Assembly: GCA_037976565.1 (NCBI GenBank)
Contig: CP137686.1
Coordinates: forward strand, 310,001-374,000
Direction of reading: 5' to 3'
DNA length: 64,000 bases
Origin: Mesocentrotus franciscanus
Taxonomy: Eukaryota; Echinodermata; Echinoidea; Camarodonta; Strongylocentrotidae
Shown: positions 57,701-64,000 of the stretch, one piece after another
Position numbering within the stretch: position 1 is the stretch's first letter
Layout: each line of letters starts with the position of its first letter
Translations under genes and position numbers: made by a program
Notes under the pieces: generated by a model
What the model was told of the DNA's origin: nothing
Seen by the model: the letters and a program-made list of their open reading frames with translations, nothing else
Database searches by the model: none

Positions 57701-59852
57701 CACAATATATGAATGCTGCACCGACAAGCAGGGTCATGCACCAGCACAGGGAGCAGCCACTATCCACCTTGGCTGTTCCAGAAAATAAAATACATGACTT
57801 TCTCTTCTGCATTTTCTTGGGTCTGAAGTATAAGGATATTTCAGGATCAATCATCAATCACATTACTAATACATATGATCTTTCATGCCATTTTTATGAC
57901 CAAAAAAATGGTGGCCAGGGGTACTTTTGGGGTACTATTTCAAATACCCCCAGAGTGCCCCTTTTCATCTATAGTAAGTACATATTCCTTCCACTTGTAA
58001 TAATTAAGTGCCCGTTTCCCTTTTATTTTGACACATGTCCCCTTTTCCTTTCTAATAAGTGCACCAAAATTATCATAACGACTTAATTCTGTGATTTTCG
58101 CAAAAAAATTATGAATTCACCTTTCTCTTTGTTCCTGCAAACCACAACAACAATCCAATCAACTGCTGAATGATCTTGTGTTTACTAGGATCGCGGGTAA
58201 AGAGGAGCTGGGATGCTGCCATGGTGATTCTGACATTGGTTTTTTTACTGGGCCCTCTGTCCGTTATTGCTGATAGAACTTTCATCATTGTTGGGCAATT
58301 TTTCTTCAGACGTTGATTTGTTTTCTCCATGAATAGTTCTCATAACTCTTTGCTTTATTTGTGTCATTGATTTCGAAGATTGACTGATTAGATTTGATTT
58401 CAGTATTGATTTGTTGACATACTGAATTGATCATGATGTTATTGAAGGTACTTGAAGACTTCATTCTTTTAATCATTTGTTGATACCGCCCAGCTGCCAG
58501 GTGCGCCGCAGCTTGGGGGAGGAAGGTATTGGAATATCCCTGTGAGAAGAATAGAGAGATAACATATGTTTTTATATCTCTGTTGCTCATTATATGGAAC
58601 ATATGAATATGGGATTGGGGTGACACAAAACTATTTATTTTGGGAAAGGCCCTAAGGGTGCCGTGACTGAAAAAAAAAAAAACGCTGAAAGAACAGGCCT
58701 ATCATAAATCACATCAGAAAGAATAGGCCTATCAAGTTTCATAAATTGCAAAAGAACTAATTAACTAAATCATATTTAGCTCATATCAATAAAGACTCTG
58801 TAAGGCGTATAAGAAAAAAGATGTTGTATTGCCCTTTGCGCCAGACCCCAAAATCTTGAAATCTTTGGTCGGCTTTTTTTAATAAGTTTTTTAAATTTTT
58901 TTAAATAGTTTTTTTAGAAGAAAAAATGTTTAATGAATAAAAAAAAATATTAAAGCATTCAAAGCTGAGAAATATCAGCCCAAAGAGGGAGAAAAAAAGA
59001 AGAAAAAAGGTATTTAAAAATAGAAAGTGGTTGATCAGCCTTGTCATGTCATAGAGCTTAGAGACAGATGTACTGTATAGATAGACTGCAATATTTAGTT
59101 AATGGGGGGGGGGGACATTACAAAAGTATAGGCTGCACAGAGATTTATATTACAGTATTATTATTTTAAATTGTCATTTTACCCCAGTACAGTATTTGAT
59201 TTTGTTTTATGTTCCCAGGTCATCAACCCAAATAAGCCTTTTTATGGTTTACATGTAGATCTTGTGGGGAAAAATGCCCACTCTTACCTTATTTTGTGCC
59301 CCTGCCCATTCGCCCCCAAATTTATCCTAGCGCAGCTTTAAATTTTAAACTTTTACTGTGAAATAAACAAAGGGAAATCATAATACTATTCGTTTTCATG
59401 ATGTTTTTTAAAAATAAACTATAACTTAGGGCCTACCCGTTTCTTGGCTGGGTCTCCCGGGGTCTGGGTCTCTGCTGGGGTCTCGGTCTGGGTCTCTTGG
59501 CAATTTTGTTGGGGCGTTTCAGTAAGGTTTCTTCTCTTTTAGGAGGAGAGGCCGGCGGAGAATGACATCGTTTAATCTTCTGCCCAATGTAGGTGCTGCA
59601 ATCACTTAAATTATGAAGCCTAGACTGAAATTCCTTGCATTCTGTCTTTGATTTTGATATTTTTCCGATCAATTGGGAACAGATTCTGCATATGCGATAC
59701 AGTTTCTCTTTTCCAGGGGTTACGACAATTCCCATTGATTTTAGTCCATCGACTGATGATACACCTTTTTTTTGGATTAAGGCATTTAATGTGCTTTTTC
59801 TGAAATCATTTCCTAAATCAGCTCCACAGTTGCAACAATGACCAGCCATCAT
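47957..59852 (-). CDS. DUF6589 protein with PHD finger, multi-exon, frame-broken
   Basis: A predicted protein of about 1000 residues. Exons: 59852-59437, 58539-58121, 57672-57471, 57147-57094, 55723-55616, 55043-54815, 51279-51156, 50592-50344, 49173-47957. It starts with a Cys cluster (CCNCGAD, YRICRIC) and a basic Arg/Pro tail, then the DUF6589 blocks: MAASQLLFTRDPSKHKIIQQ, FERLNRLGLC, LTFDNVSQRARF, ILYGDQPSCERVRDAI, then NDAIREGDGNRMIQHW and RWNRTENLHGG. A PHD finger (48646-48789) after an acidic linker splits the last part. DUF6589 proteins are abundant in invertebrates and of unknown function; a selfish or transposon-derived origin is suspected, not shown. A chromatin reader role is inferred from the PHD. 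Exons 1, 2 and 9 each need one extra base, so this is either a decaying gene or assembly error. Confidence 0.7.
49890..50275. repeat. Dispersed repeat, inverted partner of 19930-20345
   Basis: Reverse-complement match to the repeat in the TMEM164 intron, here inside intron 8 of the DUF6589 gene. Unknown family. Confidence 0.65.
50344..50592 (-). CDS. DUF6589 gene exon 8
   Basis: 83 codons from CAAATGTACAG to GAG-GTACCT. It encodes VILYGDQPSCERVRDAIGAR and RLGGLLPSIQESHKCLLFLE, the central DUF6589 block with the GDQ motif. Confidence 0.75.
50603..50728 (+). pseudogene. Antisense DUF6589 fragment
   Basis: Plus-strand reading GGVSERLAHQLRWNRTENIY closely repeats the minus-strand exon 9 block of this gene, then after a one-base shift continues NMGKDLALEFMNKDYK, a further DUF6589 block. 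It ends at AAG-GTGTGA. It abuts the acceptor of exon 8 of the resident gene, so it is an inverted insertion from a paralogue. Confidence 0.7.
51156..51279 (-). CDS. DUF6589 gene exon 7
   Basis: From ATAAACACAG to ATG-GTAAAT. It completes a split Arg and encodes YEYEVMIERILSKHIPCF and PHPYHAETKKKSVM; leaves in phase 0. Confidence 0.75.
51628..51635. promoter_or_regulatory. CRE octamer
   Basis: TGACGTCA, 132 bases upstream of the acidic frame at 51767, in a locally GC-richer stretch. A candidate CREB/ATF site in a DUF6589 intron. Confidence 0.35.
51767..51964 (+). CDS. Hypothetical acidic protein or first exon
   Basis: A 65-residue frame starting MTEDSSDELEMILEYDEEE and rich in Asp, Glu and Ser throughout, ending IRRAA then TAG. 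It lies antisense in a DUF6589 intron, downstream of a CRE-like promoter patch, and stops 66 bases before a hAT MITE. I do not recognise it. Acidic N-termini of this style occur in transposon-associated proteins, but composition alone is weak evidence. Confidence 0.25.
   Translation: MTEDSSDELEMILEYDEEEVSSSDNGGEREDDGELGEFEDDENVNANNRDAVHITAPEAEIRRAA
52030..52289. mobile_element. hAT-type MITE
   Basis: Ends CAGGGGCGGATCCAG and CTAGATCCGCCACTG, typical hAT termini, with 8-base flanks CACCGGCG and CGCCAGCG that agree at 6 of 8. The interior is G- and T-run rich without coding. A diverged relative occupies 63705-64000. Confidence 0.7.
52291..52525. mobile_element. MITE with 45-bp inverted ends
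   Basis: GCGCTTGTTCAGAATATATC and CTACTTTGACCCTGTAACTC are mirrored at 52475-52523 (GGCGCTTGTTCAG complement). The ends are joined directly to the hAT MITE on the left. A trace of the CGCCGGAGTTACGGG end is at 60727. Confidence 0.7.
53172..54228 (+). mobile_element. Repeat element with GTCTCGCCTGC ends and TGACCTTTGACC units
   Basis: GTCTCGCCTGC near the left end (53186) and GCAGGCGAGAC near the right (54215) are inverted. The interior has four to five tandem units of about 150 bases (GACCTTGACTTTGTGACCTG, CACATGATTGG, GATACTTGATAACCC, TTTCAAAATTAT). Non-coding. A truncated relative is at 43889-44465. Confidence 0.75.
54690..54785. repeat. (GA)n/(GAAA)n tract
   Basis: Purine simple repeat just downstream of exon 6 on the coding strand of the DUF6589 gene (CT-rich there). 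Confidence 0.9.
54815..55043 (-). CDS. DUF6589 gene exon 6
   Basis: From CTCCCTGACAG to CTAAG-GTAAAT. It encodes GFTLTFDNVSQRARFYSSQL and ISQEIFIPTTEDNDML. The FDN block is conserved in DUF6589. Confidence 0.75.
55616..55723 (-). CDS. DUF6589 gene exon 5
   Basis: Same acceptor and first 18 residues as exon 4, but continues DPHDIDALYPDLDSSTID to donor GATT-GTAAGA. Acidic linker; phase 1 in and out. Confidence 0.65.
55938..56998. mobile_element. hAT-like element containing a second hAT
   Basis: Ends CAGGGGCGGCGATTTC and GGGATCGCCGCCCCTG, with 8-base flanks TTTTTTAC and TCTTTTAC (7 of 8). No transposase frame. Interrupted by 56000-56628. Confidence 0.8.
56000..56628. mobile_element. Nested hAT-like element
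   Basis: Starts CAGTGGCGTAATGAGCAAA and ends CAGTACGCCAGTG, with 8-base flanks CGAGGAAG and CGAGAGAG (6 of 8). Interior modules (GGCGGAGCCCC, GGTTTTAGGCATT, GGTCAGATGAGCAT) match the arrays at 28490-31829 and identify their family. Confidence 0.75.
57094..57147 (-). CDS. DUF6589 gene exon 4 (duplicate of exon 5)
   Basis: From TTGAACATATAG-like acceptor AATATAG to AAAG-GTTAGT. It encodes VPETPEEVTPLVSSPVDK. Phase 1 in and out, so it can be included with or instead of exon 5. Confidence 0.55.
57471..57672 (-). CDS. DUF6589 gene exon 3
   Basis: From GTTGATACAG to GAAG-GTAGGA, phase 0 in, phase 1 out. It encodes TFERLNRLGLCTNITTTTHC, a DUF6589 signature block, and ends AEEWEDVSGWEE. Confidence 0.7.
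57905..58065. repeat. GGGGCACTTAT minisatellite remnant (reverse)
   Basis: AGTGCCCGTTTCCC, ACATGTCCCCTTTTCC and TAATAAGTGCACC are inverted versions of the 34085-34975 words. Intronic in the DUF6589 gene. Confidence 0.55.
58121..58539 (-). CDS. DUF6589 gene exon 2 (frameshift near 58325)
   Basis: From TTCTTCTCACAG to AAG-GTGAAT. It reads GYSNTFLPQAAAHLAAGRYQ, then must change frame near 58325 to continue NQRLKKNCPTMMKVLSAI and LIGLLLWFAGTKRK. 419 bases, one short of a multiple of three. Confidence 0.6.
58540..59436. other. DUF6589 gene intron 1
   Basis: AT-rich with homopolymer runs. No exon was found that would repair the phase mismatch between exons 1 and 2. Confidence 0.5.
59437..59852 (-). 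CDS. DUF6589 gene exon 1 (N-terminal Cys motif)
   Basis: Starts ATG ATG GCT at 59852. Cys pairs CNC and CRIC suggest zinc binding; the end is Arg/Pro-rich. The donor GTAGGC is weak, and the length (416, remainder 2) does not fit the phase-0 start of exon 2. Confidence 0.6.
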
Positions 59853-60055
59853 TGCATCAAAATATTGGTAAATCTGGCAGAAAGAAAGAAATTAGATCTA
59901 TATTGATTATTATACTTATAGGCCTGTTCTTATCTGATCAAACGGAGATATGGAAAATGACTAGGCCTAGCTGTATTATTAACTTACATATCATCATCAT
60001 TGATCAGGGTCTTTAAAAAGGATCTCTATGCATGATGCAGGGCTGTCATGATTCA

Positions 60056-60559
60056 GGGGCGGTATTCTGAACATTGTTGTAAGTTTTGTGTTGTCTTTTG
60101 TTGTATCTTCCAGAGATAACACAGCGCTAATATTGTTGTAAGTTGGTATTCTGAAAATCATTTTATCATGTTATCTGTTGAAGGACCGCCTCTATCTTAT
60201 CTTTGACACGCCCATTCGTAATACCAATCAAGATCTATTTTATATAAGCATGAAAAGTAGGTGAACCAATAGGAATACTTTATAGTTTATGCCATATCTG
60301 AAGATGCGCCCAGCGCATATAATCATGGGCGTAATTAGTTAATTGAGCGCTTATTACGCGCGTCATCATATGCGCTGTGGTATTTGGATCATGAAGACAA
60401 GTAAGTCACGCTTTCACTATAGACTAGTGGTTAAGAAACATCAGAGATGAGAGCATTAAAATCGTCATATCCTAGCATGTTATTTCTTTAAGAATTTTCT
60501 GTTAAGAATACCAACTTTATCTAAGTTCAAAGATAACACAGGGTTCAGAATACGGCCCC
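60056..60559. mobile_element. MITE with GGGGCNGTATTCTGAAC ends
   Basis: Left GGGGCGGTATTCTGAACATT and right GGGTTCAGAATACGGCCCC are inverted. The interior includes further GTATTCTG and GATAACACAG copies. 504 bases, no coding frame. Confidence 0.7.
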
Positions 60560-60869
60560 AGGGCTCACTTAACATACGCGCACGTGCACGTACATCTGTG
60601 ATAGCTAGCATTAGGTCATATTGGGTGTATGGGGAATGTCAACAAATGTCAGTTTTATAAAAGAATGACCCATACCAGACGGTTATTTCTGTCTAGTCTA
60701 GCCTATGCTTGCTGGAGTGATCTCCACGCCGGAGTTACGGGTCAAAAATGGGAACAACTTTAGAATACCCCACCATGCGGATTTAAGGGGTTTTTTTGTC
60801 CACCAACCCAACGCTTCAACCTGTCAAAGTACTAGGTGCCGAGATATAGTCTTGAATGGCAATCCAAAA

Positions 60870-62108
60870 TCGTACCAACGTGCCAACGTGCGCGTGCCAA
60901 CGTACGTGCCGACATAAGTTGAGAGACGGGACTTGAATTTAATTCTCCAACGTGTCAACGTGCCAACAATTACAAGCCAACATAAGTTGAGAGACGGGAC
61001 TTGAATTTAAGTCGGCAACGCACCAACGTGCCATCGAGCCAACATAAGTTGAGAGACTTGAATTTAATTCTCCAACGTGCCAACGTTCCAACGAGCCAAC
61101 ATAAGTTGAGAGACTTGAATTTAATTCTCCAACGTGCCAACGATCCAACGAGCCAATATAAGTTGAGAGACTTGAATTTAATTCTCTAACGTGCCAACGA
61201 GCCAACATAAGTTGAGAGACTTGAATTTAATTCTCCAACGTGCCAACGTTCCAACGAGCCAATATAGTTGAGACATTTGAATTTAATTCTCCAACGTGCC
61301 AACGTATCAACGAACCAACATAACTTGAGAGAGTTGATTTTAAATCGCCAACGTGCCAACGAGCCAACATAAGTTGAGAGACTTGAATTTAATTCTCCAA
61401 CGTGCCAACGTTCCAACGAACCAACATAAGTTGAGAGACTTGATTTAAATCGCCAACGTGTCAACGCGCCAACGCGCCAACGTAAGTTTAGAGACTTGGA
61501 TTTAAGTTGCCATCGTGTCAACGCGCCAACGTGCCAACGAGCCAACATAAGTTGAGAGACTTGAATTTAATTCTCCAACGTGCCAACGTGCCAACGAGCC
61601 AACATAAGTTGAGAGACTTGAATTTAATTCTCCAACGTGCCAACGTTCCAACGAACCAACATAACTTGAGAGAGTTGAATTTAATTCTCCAACGTGCCAA
61701 CGTGCCAACGAGCCAACATAAGTTGAGAGACTTGAATTTAATTCTCCAACGTGCCAACGTTCCAACGAACCAACATATTAAGTTGAGACATTTGAATTTA
61801 AATCGCCAACGTGACAACGCGCCAACGTGCCAAAGAGCCGACATAAGTTGAGAGACTTGAATTTAAATCGCCAACGTGCCAACGAGCCAACATTAGTTGA
61901 GAGACTTGAATTTAAATCGCCAACGTGCCAACGCGCCAACGAGCCAACATAAGTTGAGAGACTTGAATTTAAATCGCCAACGTGCCAACGCGCCAACGTG
62001 CCAACGAGCCGACATAAGTTGAGAGACTTGAATTTAAATCGCCAACGTGCCAACGAGACATTAGTTGAGAGTCTTGAATTTGAATCGCCAACGTGCGGAC
62101 ATGCCAAC
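60870..62108. repeat. Hierarchical minisatellite (8-bp within 49-65-bp units)
   Basis: About 22 units of GAGCCAACATAAGTTGAGAG, ACTTGAATTTAA and TCGCCAACGTG. Spacing is mostly 57 or 49 bases and varies by multiples of about 8 because the CGTGCCAA octamer is itself repeated one to four times per unit. Open frames on both strands (LARWHVGELNSS, NLILQRANVPTSQ) are by-products of a repeat lacking stops. Confidence 0.9.
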
Positions 62109-62109
62109 C

Positions 62110-63700
62110 TTTTTTTTTATTATTGAAGATAACACTATCTTTGTATAAGCTCTCTTATGTTACATTATCTATAGCAATTACACAAAAAAAGAATTACAAT
62201 TGTAAGGTGCTATATACATGTATACTGAATATCTAAGTACACAATTTGCTTTAAATCCTTGATAATAAAAAGAACAGTTTATTTTCTGATTGTTATCAAT
62301 TACTAAACCATTTTATTATTTTATGTTTGGAAATAATTATATAATCAGCTTTCACTATTTTTGAGCCATGAGGTATTGAAAAGTTAAGCACACTTCCTGG
62401 TATTTTCTCTCAATACACATCTCGCACCTCTTTTTGATATCAATATCAACTTAGAATGCTTTATCCATGTGTCCTTGTGCACTAGCAATATTATTGATCA
62501 ATAACCTTTACTCCCTTATAATTATAAAGACCACGAAATAGAATTTTACCTAACGCTCTATACTGAATACTTCCGACATGCGCCGTTTTAAGATGAGCCA
62601 CGCCAGGCTTATTACATACATTTATAGCATTTTTTGTCGGTTATACTTGACTTACTTCTCTTTATTATGTTATGTCCTTGTAATTTCCTCCGCAAAATGA
62701 CAAACAATGTTACATTTGTTATTTAACTTTATGCCCCGTTTTAATTATTATTACGCCTTATTATGTTATTTGTCACTGTCTTTAATTATTATTAGTTATG
62801 TTATTGTTTGTACGTACTCGTGGTAGTATTATAAATAAAAGGGGGTAATTACCGCTAGGTGAAAGGGCATAATAACGATGAGAAGGGGGTAACTGTGTGT
62901 GTGAGTATGAAGTGAGTAATTTCGCTCTTAAATACGCCCCTGATTGCCGATGAAAAAGAGTAGAAAGTCTTAAGGGACTAACTTCGCTCTTAAATACGCC
63001 CCTGATTGCCGATGAAAAAGGATATTATTAAGTAGAATATATTGCTATTTATTATAAAGGAAAAGGTAGATTTTTCTACCGGTATTTGAAACTGCAACTA
63101 TCACATTTTAATTTAGGGTATCATCACATTACAAAGGAAAAGGGCATTTATCAAATTAAATATATATATATATTAATTGCAGTAAAACAATTATTCTTCG
63201 TACGTATAATTAGTCATTTTGGAAAAAACTTTAAAAAGTAGGCGTGCGGGACTTCGTGCCCCTAAATTGCCCACATACAAACAACCATCACACATAATTA
63301 TGTTCATAATTTTTATAAACGTTATAATTCTAAATGAAAGTTTCGCTTGTACCAGTTAAATATTCGTCTAATAGAAAAATATCCTAAGCACTAATTGAAA
63401 CTGTTTTGTACACAACCAAATGTAAAACAATTTTGTTAACCACCTAAAGGTCGATATTCATCCATATATTCATTTCATATACAATCATATGAACGAATTA
63501 TCTCATAACTGCTCTCCTCATTTGGTAAGTGGGTTATTTACATAATATGTTTGCATTTTCTTGGTTATTTATTTTGGTTTACAAAATATTAATCTGTTGA
63601 TTATGCTTCAACTGCAAGCTTGACTGCTTATACTGAGTGATAAGTTATACTTATAGTGATAGTGAAACAAGCTAGGCATTTCCAGAATCTGTAGTAGTAG
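62110..63700. other. AT-rich intergenic stretch
   Basis: No gene recognised. It contains a 62-bp direct duplication (TTCGCTCTTAAATACGCCCC at 62931 and 62993) and minisatellite debris near 62840 and 63120. Confidence 0.5.
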
Positions 63701-63704
63701 TACT

Positions 63705-64000
63705 CAGGGGTGGATCCAACCTGCGGCAAGAGAGGGGCCAAAAGGGGCTCACTTCGTGGAAAATTCGAAAATCGCGGCGCCGATTTTGAGCTCATTGAGG
63801 GGGTGGAGGGCGGGGGCGTGGGGTAGTGAGCACAATTTTTTGTTTTTGTTGCTCCAAAAATTTGAAAATCGTGCCGGCCGATTTTTAGCTCAGTGGGGCC
63901 TGGGGAGGAGGGGGGATATTGAGCACAATTTTTATATTGCCCCGAAAATTTGAAAATCGTGCCGCCGATTTTTTGCTCAACGGGGGGCAGTGCTATTTAA
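63705..64000 (+). mobile_element. hAT MITE relative, cut by the window end
   Basis: Begins CAGGGGTGGATCCAACCTGC, similar to the hAT end at 52030, and contains three units of AAAATTTGAAAATCGTGCCG, CCGATTTTTAGCTCAGTGGG. The right end is outside the window. Confidence 0.6.

Noticed and set aside
60939..62107. Long minus- and plus-strand frames in the minisatellite (LARWHVGELNSS and NLILQRANVPTSQ repeats)
   Set aside because: Open in several frames at once because the repeat lacks stops, unit lengths are not all multiples of three, and there is no start context. Not a repeat protein.

Overview
The window looks like animal nuclear DNA, most probably from a sea urchin or another echinoderm. Its introns are large and AT-rich with GT-AG junctions, short foldback (MITE-like) elements are very dense, and non-LTR retrotransposon wrecks and TGACCTTTGACC-type repeats are common. 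The strongest taxonomic clue is a gene with the architecture of the centrocins, heterodimeric antimicrobial peptides known from sea urchins. No bacterial, CRISPR or viral features were seen. Three host-type genes can be assembled exon by exon from splice sites and phases. (1) TMEM164, minus strand, 22497 to 16246, five exons, 291 residues, apparently intact; the human protein is reported to be an ether-phospholipid acyltransferase and both residues recalled as catalytic are conserved. (2) A centrocin-like antimicrobial peptide precursor, plus strand, with a TATA box at 36118, a non-coding first exon, coding exons 37152-37260, 37720-37911 and 40226-40335, and a probable 3'UTR exon from 41238. 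Its 136-residue product has exactly two cysteines and three tandem 11-residue repeats. (3) A large DUF6589 protein, minus strand, 59852 to 47957, with an N-terminal Cys cluster and a PHD finger inserted inside the DUF6589 core. Six junctions fit in phase, but three exons are each one base short of an open frame. Layout: 1-7660 holds minus-strand I-group LINE fragments (zinc-knuckle ORF1, endonuclease, RT thumb, RNase H) plus two unexplained GC-rich islands. 7700-16245 is mostly unique AT-rich DNA with two foldback elements and the TMEM164 3'UTR. 16246-22497 is TMEM164, with a 739-bp TTAA-flanked foldback and a 58-bp minisatellite that grew out of its second exon. 22890-27050 holds four plus-strand LINE remnants, one split by a MITE. 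27050-35600 is a repeat zone: a polypurine tract, inverted hAT-like copies with a 500-bp higher-order repeat, pyrimidine arrays and a GGGGCACTTAT minisatellite. 36000-42300 is the antimicrobial peptide gene, its introns and 3' end filled with SINE, LINE, gag and foldback insertions and a 130-bp inverted repeat. 42300-47950 is intergenic with a decayed R2-type LINE and a hairpin MITE. 47957-59852 is the DUF6589 gene with nested hAT elements and an in-phase exon duplication. 60056-64000 has a MITE, a 1.2-kb minisatellite and further repeat debris. The three genes show no operon-like or functional link. The common theme is that repeat growth and transposon insertion have reshaped gene structure: a minisatellite carrying copies of a splice donor, a duplicated exon next to nested hATs, and an antimicrobial peptide enlarged by an internal 33-bp repeat.
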